NCBI GenBank assembly: GCA_903934745.1
Contig: CAIZOZ010000144.1
Location: 1-8,656, forward strand
Source: an uncultured cyanobacterium
GTDB taxonomy: Bacteria > Cyanobacteriota > Cyanobacteriia > PCC-6307 > Cyanobiaceae
DNA: 8,656 nucleotides
Direction: 5' to 3'
Positions 6,568-8,656 of this stretch are shown here, piece by piece. Each line of letters begins with the position of its first letter. The first letter of the stretch is position 1. The position numbers were made by a program, and so were the translations under genes. Under the pieces are notes generated by a model that was given only the letters and a program-made list of their open reading frames with translations, was not told where the DNA came from and did no database searches.

Positions 6568-7227
6568 TCAACTGCGGAACAGGCGCGAATAGAGCTCGCC
6601 CTGGCCGAGCTGGGCGAGGCCGGCGCCGATGCCGCCGCTCCAGAGGCTGTGGGGATCGGTGAGCGCCAGCTGCTGAGCCCGGGCGCTCAGCAGCGGCCCC
6701 AGGGCCAGCAACAGCTTCTGGGCCTCGGTGGGCCCGAGCGGCACCAGGCGCACGGCCGCGCTCACCTGGTTGGCGACCCAGCCATGGAGGTAGGCCTCCA
6801 CCACAGCCTCTGCGGGGAGTTCGAGGCTGTGGCCGGCGTGGGCAAAGGCGGCCGGCCAGGCCAGCCTGGTTGCCGCCGCCGGCAGGGGCCAGCCCAGGTC
6901 CGCCAGCAGCTGCTGCAGCGACCAGCCCATCTGCCGTTGCTGAGCCCGCAGCTCCGGGGCTTCGCGCTGGGCCAGCAGCCAGTGGTCGAGGTCGGTCACC
7001 GCGGCCCAGTCGTCCTGGGCCAGCAGCCGCATCAAGCCGGGCAGGGCCGCGGCTTCGATGCAGAGCGCACCCCGCGCCAGTTCGGCCTCCAGCCAGGTCC
7101 GCAGCGCGGTGGCATCGCCGAGCCGACCGCTCTGCACCAGCACCTCCAGCCCCTCGGCGTAGCTGAAGGCCCCCACCGGTAGCGCCGGCGACACCAGTTG
7201 ATACAGGCGCAGGCGCTGCAGGCTCAT
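6568..7227 (-). CDS. ureF: Urease accessory protein UreF
   Basis: UreF is an all-helical scaffold that joins UreD/H to UreG during nickel insertion. The 219-residue protein has the conserved N-terminal LVSPALPVGAFSYAEGLE (11-28), the central WVANQVSAAVRLVPLG (150-165), and a C-terminus SGGIGAGLAQLGQGELYSRLFRS of the form that docks onto UreD/H in known complexes. Length and motifs are normal. Its ATG overlaps the ureE stop by four bases (ATGA at 7224-7227), so translation is probably coupled to ureE; there is no clear Shine-Dalgarno. The 89-bp gap to ureG (6479-6567) contains short GC-rich inverted repeats but no terminator-like T-tract. Confidence 0.95.
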   Translation of the reverse strand: MSLQRLRLYQLVSPALPVGAFSYAEGLEVLVQSGRLGDATALRTWLEAELARGALCIEAAALPGLMRLLAQDDWAAVTDLDHWLLAQREAPELRAQQRQMGWSLQQLLADLGWPLPAAATRLAWPAAFAHAGHSLELPAEAVVEAYLHGWVANQVSAAVRLVPLGPTEAQKLLLALGPLLSARAQQLALTDPHSLWSGGIGAGLAQLGQGELYSRLFRS

Positions 7228-7760
7228 GCCGAACCGTGGGGATCACGCACCGGCGCCGTGGCGCCGTGATCGTGAGTGTGGGCATGGCTGTGAACCGCCG
7301 CGTAGGCGCCGCCCTCGGGAAGGAAGGGGGCCTGTCGCTGTTCCAGCTGCAGGCCCCGCTGCCGCAACAGATCGGCGAGCACGGGATCGTCAAGCAGCCG
7401 CAGTTCGCTGACCGTCACCTCCAGGGCGACATGGCGATTGCCGAGGTGATAAGCCGCCCGCAGCAGCTCCAGGGGGTCGGCGGCGCGCACCAGCAGCAGC
7501 GGTTCAGCCGCAGCTTCGACCTGTACCAGGGCTGGGCCGTCGTCGCTGCCGAGCCATTCGCCGGGTTGGAGCGGTTCACCACGGGGCAGCTGCAGCACCA
7601 GGGGCTGGCCGCAGCGGCTGTGGCGCCGGCCCCGCAGCCGGGTGCGTTCGTCGGCACTGAGGGCCAGGGTCCAGTAGGTCTGGGCACAGTGGGCCTGGGC
7701 CTCGTCTGGTTCGCTGGGGGCGGCTAAACCGCGCCGGCTGAGGCTGATGGGGGAGGTCAG
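7224..7760 (-). CDS. ureE: Urease nickel metallochaperone UreE (start unresolved)
   Basis: UreE is a cytoplasmic dimer that binds nickel and hands it to the UreG complex. Recognisable parts are the N-terminal domain SPISLSRR through LALSADERTRLRGRR, LVLQLPRGEPLQPGEWL, and the nickel-site segment YHLGNRHVALEV. A short His-rich tail, HSHAHTHDHG, is typical of nickel-storing UreE. The stop overlaps ureF. There is no ATG, GTG or TTG near the conserved beginning. The nearest ordinary in-frame starts are ATG at 7992-7994 and the next codon, GTG, adding 77-78 residues unlike UreE. By hand count only about two thirds of those codons end in G/C, against about 82% in the next 78. The end given here is a CTG codon marking the upstream limit of clear coding sequence, not a proven start. 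Confidence 0.85.
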   Translation of the reverse strand: MTSPISLSRRGLAAPSEPDEAQAHCAQTYWTLALSADERTRLRGRRHSRCGQPLVLQLPRGEPLQPGEWLGSDDGPALVQVEAAAEPLLLVRAADPLELLRAAYHLGNRHVALEVTVSELRLLDDPVLADLLRQRGLQLEQRQAPFLPEGGAYAAVHSHAHTHDHGATAPVRDPHGSA

Positions 7761-7905
7761 AGCTTGTCCCGTGGCGTTGAACTCCGCTGCGAAGCGATCC
7801 GTGCCATTGAAACCGGTTGGGGTGCAACTTGTTGCTGCCGAGACGGCCAGGTGATCGAGTGCCCCGGCCTGGCGGCGACCAAGGCGCCGTGCAGCGCGCT
7901 GCCGG

Positions 7906-7943
7906 CAGACGGCGCTGCCGGAAGCCGGCGCTGCTGCCGTCTG
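7906..7943. repeat. GC-rich hairpin in the ureE-ureD divergent spacer
   Basis: CAGACGGC (7906-7913) and GCCGTCTG (7936-7943) are perfect 8-bp inverted arms around a 22-bp centre. The centre can itself fold through CCGG/CCGG about an AAG loop (around 7918-7928). It sits in the spacer where the divergent ure promoters should lie. The rest of 7761-8014 shows no recognisable NtcA box, -10 box or gene. The only other symmetric element I saw is a GTTGCAAC palindrome at 8026-8033, already inside the ureD frame. Confidence 0.4.
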
Positions 7944-8014
7944 GTTGCCAGGGCCGGCCTCAGGCCGTCGCCATCCCCCGCCATCCCCCACCATGGCCTT
8001 GCTGCGACCCCGCC

Positions 8015-8656
8015 TTGGCCTTGCTGTTGCAACCTGAGCCCGATCGACCCGGGCCGCTGCCCCAGGCCCCCTGGCATGGGCAGGCCCGACTGCGCTTCGA
8101 GCGTTCAGGCATCGCCACCCGCTTCCAGGGGCGGGCCAGCGCCCCGCTGAAAGTGCAGCGTGGCTTTGGGCGGGCCGATGGCCGCTGTGAGCTGCCGCTG
8201 TTGCACACGGCCGGTGGCCTGGTCGGAGGCGACCGGCTCAGCGTTGGGGTGTCGCTGGCGGTCGGCAGCCGCGCCCTGATCACCACCGTGGCGGCCCAGA
8301 AGGTCTACGGCTCGATCGGGCGCTCGCGGCGGGCCCCCCAGGGGGACTGGGCGCTGCAGGAGCTGGACTTCGAGCTGGCCGCGGACGCTGATCTGGAATG
8401 GCTGCCCCAGGAGCTGGTGCTCTACGCCGATGGGCTCTACGAGCAGCGGGCCCGCGTCAACCTGGCGACGAGCGCCAGCTGGCTGGGGGCCGAGGTGGTG
8501 CGGTTGGGACGCAGTGCCGCTGGTGAAAGCCTCGGTGCCGGCCGCTGGCGTTCGCTGCTGGAGATCCGCCGCCATTCAGACGATGACGCGGTGGCCGGCC
8601 TTGACCGGGGGAGCTGGGTGCTGGTGGACCGGCTGGAGCTGGGCCAGGAGAGCCTC
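8015..8656 (+). CDS. ureD: Urease accessory protein UreD, N-terminal part (runs off the window; start uncertain)
   Basis: UreD (UreH in some bacteria) binds apo-urease and channels nickel from UreG/UreF into the active site. The open frame continues to the last base, giving about 214 residues of a protein that usually has about 280-300. Counting from the TTG at 8015, family segments are APLKVQR (43-49), HTAGGLVGGD (64-73), TTVAAQKVY (90-98) and LEWLPQELVLY (127-137), in the normal order. No ATG exists in frame near the N-terminus. TTG codons at 8015, 8021 and 8027 are the nearest options and none has a Shine-Dalgarno. An ATG at 7993-7995 lies one frame away. The gene diverges from ureE and in related strains is followed by ureABC. 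Confidence 0.88.
   Translation, partial: MALLLQPEPDRPGPLPQAPWHGQARLRFERSGIATRFQGRASAPLKVQRGFGRADGRCELPLLHTAGGLVGGDRLSVGVSLAVGSRALITTVAAQKVYGSIGRSRRAPQGDWALQELDFELAADADLEWLPQELVLYADGLYEQRARVNLATSASWLGAEVVRLGRSAAGESLGAGRWRSLLEIRRHSDDDAVAGLDRGSWVLVDRLELGQESL

Noticed and set aside
6503..7393. 296-codon minus-strand frame overlapping ureF and ureE
   Set aside because: It is out of frame with two clearly recognisable urease accessory genes, and its Gly/Ala/Arg-rich translation has no domain.
1..8656. Search for CRISPR arrays, tRNA or rRNA genes, insertion sequences, attachment sites and defence-type genes
   Set aside because: No direct-repeat array, cloverleaf, transposase frame or terminal repeats were seen by eye on either strand; the coding genes are all accounted for by urea uptake and urease maturation.

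Overview
The window looks like picocyanobacterial DNA (Synechococcus/Cyanobium type), visibly GC-rich. It carries the left half of a urea-utilisation locus: the five-gene urea ABC transporter urtABCDE and the urease accessory genes ureE, ureF and ureG all lie on the minus strand, and ureD lies divergently on the plus strand and runs off the right edge. The layout, with ureD (normally followed by ureABC) facing away from ureEFG-urtABCDE, is as I recall it from marine Synechococcus and Prochlorococcus. The lineage assignment is inference from gene order, protein character and a putative NtcA promoter; no phylogenetic marker is present.

Reading right to left in the direction of transcription: ureD (plus, from about 8015 to the window end), a divergent spacer of about 250 bp, ureE (stop at 7224), ureF (6568-7227), ureG (5873-6478), a 175-bp regulatory gap, urtA (4402-5697), a 119-bp gap with a strong intrinsic terminator, then urtB (3125-4282), urtC (1919-3121), urtD (1116-1922) and urtE (361-1119). 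The urtB-E genes are packed with 3-bp gaps or 4-bp ATGA overlaps. The left 360 bp hold no convincing complete gene. They contain a foldable inverted-repeat element and possibly the first 25 codons of a minus-strand gene cut by the edge.

How the genes work together: UrtA, a lipoprotein binding protein, captures urea. UrtB and UrtC form the membrane channel, and UrtD and UrtE are the ATPases. Imported urea is hydrolysed by the nickel enzyme urease (UreABC, outside the window). UreE delivers nickel, and UreD, UreF and GTP-driven UreG insert it.

The genes are a known system; I found no undescribed protein system. The more interesting signals are in the non-coding DNA and at gene starts: a near-consensus NtcA site with a correctly spaced -10 box before urtA, overlapped by a perfect 9-bp inverted repeat; an intrinsic terminator directly after urtA that should make urtA transcripts more abundant than urtBCDE; a hairpin covering the urtB ribosome-binding site; and the lack of an ordinary start codon at the conserved beginnings of both ureE and ureD.
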